DNA of 7,640 nucleotides from Sedimentisphaerales bacterium (GTDB lineage: Bacteria > Planctomycetota > Phycisphaerae > Sedimentisphaerales > SG8-4): assembly GCA_016932895.1 (NCBI GenBank), contig JAFGCA010000467.1:1-7640 (forward strand). The letters run 5' to 3'. A program made the position numbers and the translations under genes. Shown here piece by piece: positions 7,105 through 7,640 of this stretch. The notes under the pieces are model-generated. The model had not been told where the DNA came from, did no database searches, and saw only the letters and a program-made list of their open reading frames with translations. The stretch's first letter is position 1. Each line of letters opens with the position of its first letter.

Positions 7105-7640
7105 ATGATCGAGCTTGTGGACGTGGCGAAGGTGTACGGCGCGCCGGGCGGCCCCGGCGGCGTCAGCGTGCTCAAGGGAATCTCCCTGCGCATTGAGAAG
7201 GGCCGTTCGATTGTGATCGTGGGCCCCTCGGGCTGCGGCAAGAGCACGCTGCTCAACATCATCGGCGGGCTGGACCATGCGACCGGCGGCCAAGTGTTGT
7301 TCGACGGGCGGAACCTCGCCGAGCTGTCCGACGCCGAGCTGGCGCAGATCCGCAACCGCGAGATCGGGTTTGTGTTCCAGTTGCATCATCTGCTGCCCCA
7401 GTGCACGGTGCTGGAGAACGTGCTGGTGCCCACGCTGGCCGGCGGGGACGGAGCGTCGGGGCTCGAGATGCGGCGGCGCGCGGAGATGCTGCTGGAGCGA
7501 GTGGGATTGAAGGACCGCATGTCGCACCGGCCGGGCGAGCTGTCCGGCGGGCAGCGCCAGCGGGTGGCCGTGGCGCGGGCGCTGATCAACGAGCCCAAGC
7601 TGCTGCTCGCCGACGAGCCGACCGGGTCGCTGGATGAGGA
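7105..7640 (+). CDS. lolD: ABC transporter ATP-binding protein, LolD/MacB type, 3'-truncated by window edge
   Basis: The visible 178 codons are nearly all of the nucleotide-binding domain up to just past Walker B. Motifs: Walker A G40-P-S-G-C-G-K46-S-T; Q-loop Q92 in FVFQLHHLLP; signature L146-S-G-G-Q-R-Q-R; Walker B LLLADE with catalytic E171; then PTGSLDE with D-loop D177. The H-loop His and C-terminus lie beyond the window; the family is usually 220-240 residues, so about 50 are missing. QLHHLLP with LENVLVP, GGLD after Walker A, and HRPGELSGG closely recall E. coli LolD, the ATPase that drives lipoprotein release from the inner membrane. MacB and FtsE are close relatives, so the lolD name is tentative; a LolC/E- or MacB-like permease is expected next. 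ATG 7105 lies 4 bases after the glycosyltransferase stop, with only a weak ribosome site (GAG at 7095-7097) and probable coupling. A Gly/Pro-rich insertion at residues 12-19 precedes the conserved core. Confidence 0.93.
   Translation, partial: MIELVDVAKVYGAPGGPGGVSVLKGISLRIEKGRSIVIVGPSGCGKSTLLNIIGGLDHATGGQVLFDGRNLAELSDAELAQIRNREIGFVFQLHHLLPQCTVLENVLVPTLAGGDGASGLEMRRRAEMLLERVGLKDRMSHRPGELSGGQRQRVAVARALINEPKLLLADEPTGSLDE

Noticed and set aside
4507..7355. Antisense open frames opposite the propeller and glycosyltransferase genes
   Set aside because: They mirror well-supported plus-strand genes, show GC-driven composition and have no motifs.
1..7640. CRISPR arrays, defence systems, transposases, tRNA or rRNA genes
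   Set aside because: Looked for on both strands. No regularly spaced repeats, nuclease or transposase motifs, or RNA gene signatures were seen.

Overview
The window looks like a piece of a high-GC bacterial chromosome. All five genes are on the plus strand, and no tRNA, rRNA, CRISPR array or transposase is visible. A pyruvate:ferredoxin oxidoreductase points to anaerobic or facultative metabolism. A signal-peptidase-II lipoprotein and a LolD/MacB-type ATPase point to a cell with an outer membrane. The glycosyltransferase, with its N-terminal YCENCLRD block, and the PQQ-type propeller resemble proteins I associate with Planctomycetes (Phycisphaerae-like lineages). That taxonomic guess is an inference, not a demonstration.

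Layout. (1) Positions 1-3366 hold the 3' nine-tenths of nifJ; its first ~85 codons lie outside the window. (2) One base after the nifJ stop, 3368-4207 encodes a 279-residue lipoprotein of unknown function, possibly with a LolA-like fold. (3) Positions 4208-4566 are a 359-base intergenic region, the only substantial non-coding stretch. It holds an imperfect palindromic element (4261-4350) containing a strong GC hairpin, and a candidate sigma70-type promoter overlapped by an operator-like inverted repeat (4455-4488). (4) A tight second gene group follows. It contains a membrane-anchored eight-unit PQQ-type beta-propeller (4567-5799), a family GT4 glycosyltransferase (5796-7100, overlapping by ATGA), and the start of an ABC transporter ATPase (7105 to beyond the window, 4-base gap).

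How the genes may work together. The nifJ-lipoprotein pair is close enough for translational coupling, although one product is a cytosolic redox enzyme and the other is predicted to be exported. The second group reads as an envelope-related operon: an extracytoplasmic propeller, a sugar transferase and a LolD/MacB-type export or lipoprotein-release ATPase. No substrate can be assigned from sequence alone. The most interesting points are departures from the usual GT4 motifs in the glycosyltransferase, an extra cysteine-rich segment in the oxidoreductase, the palindromic intergenic element, and the promoter/operator arrangement before the second operon. I did not find a convincing wholly new system.
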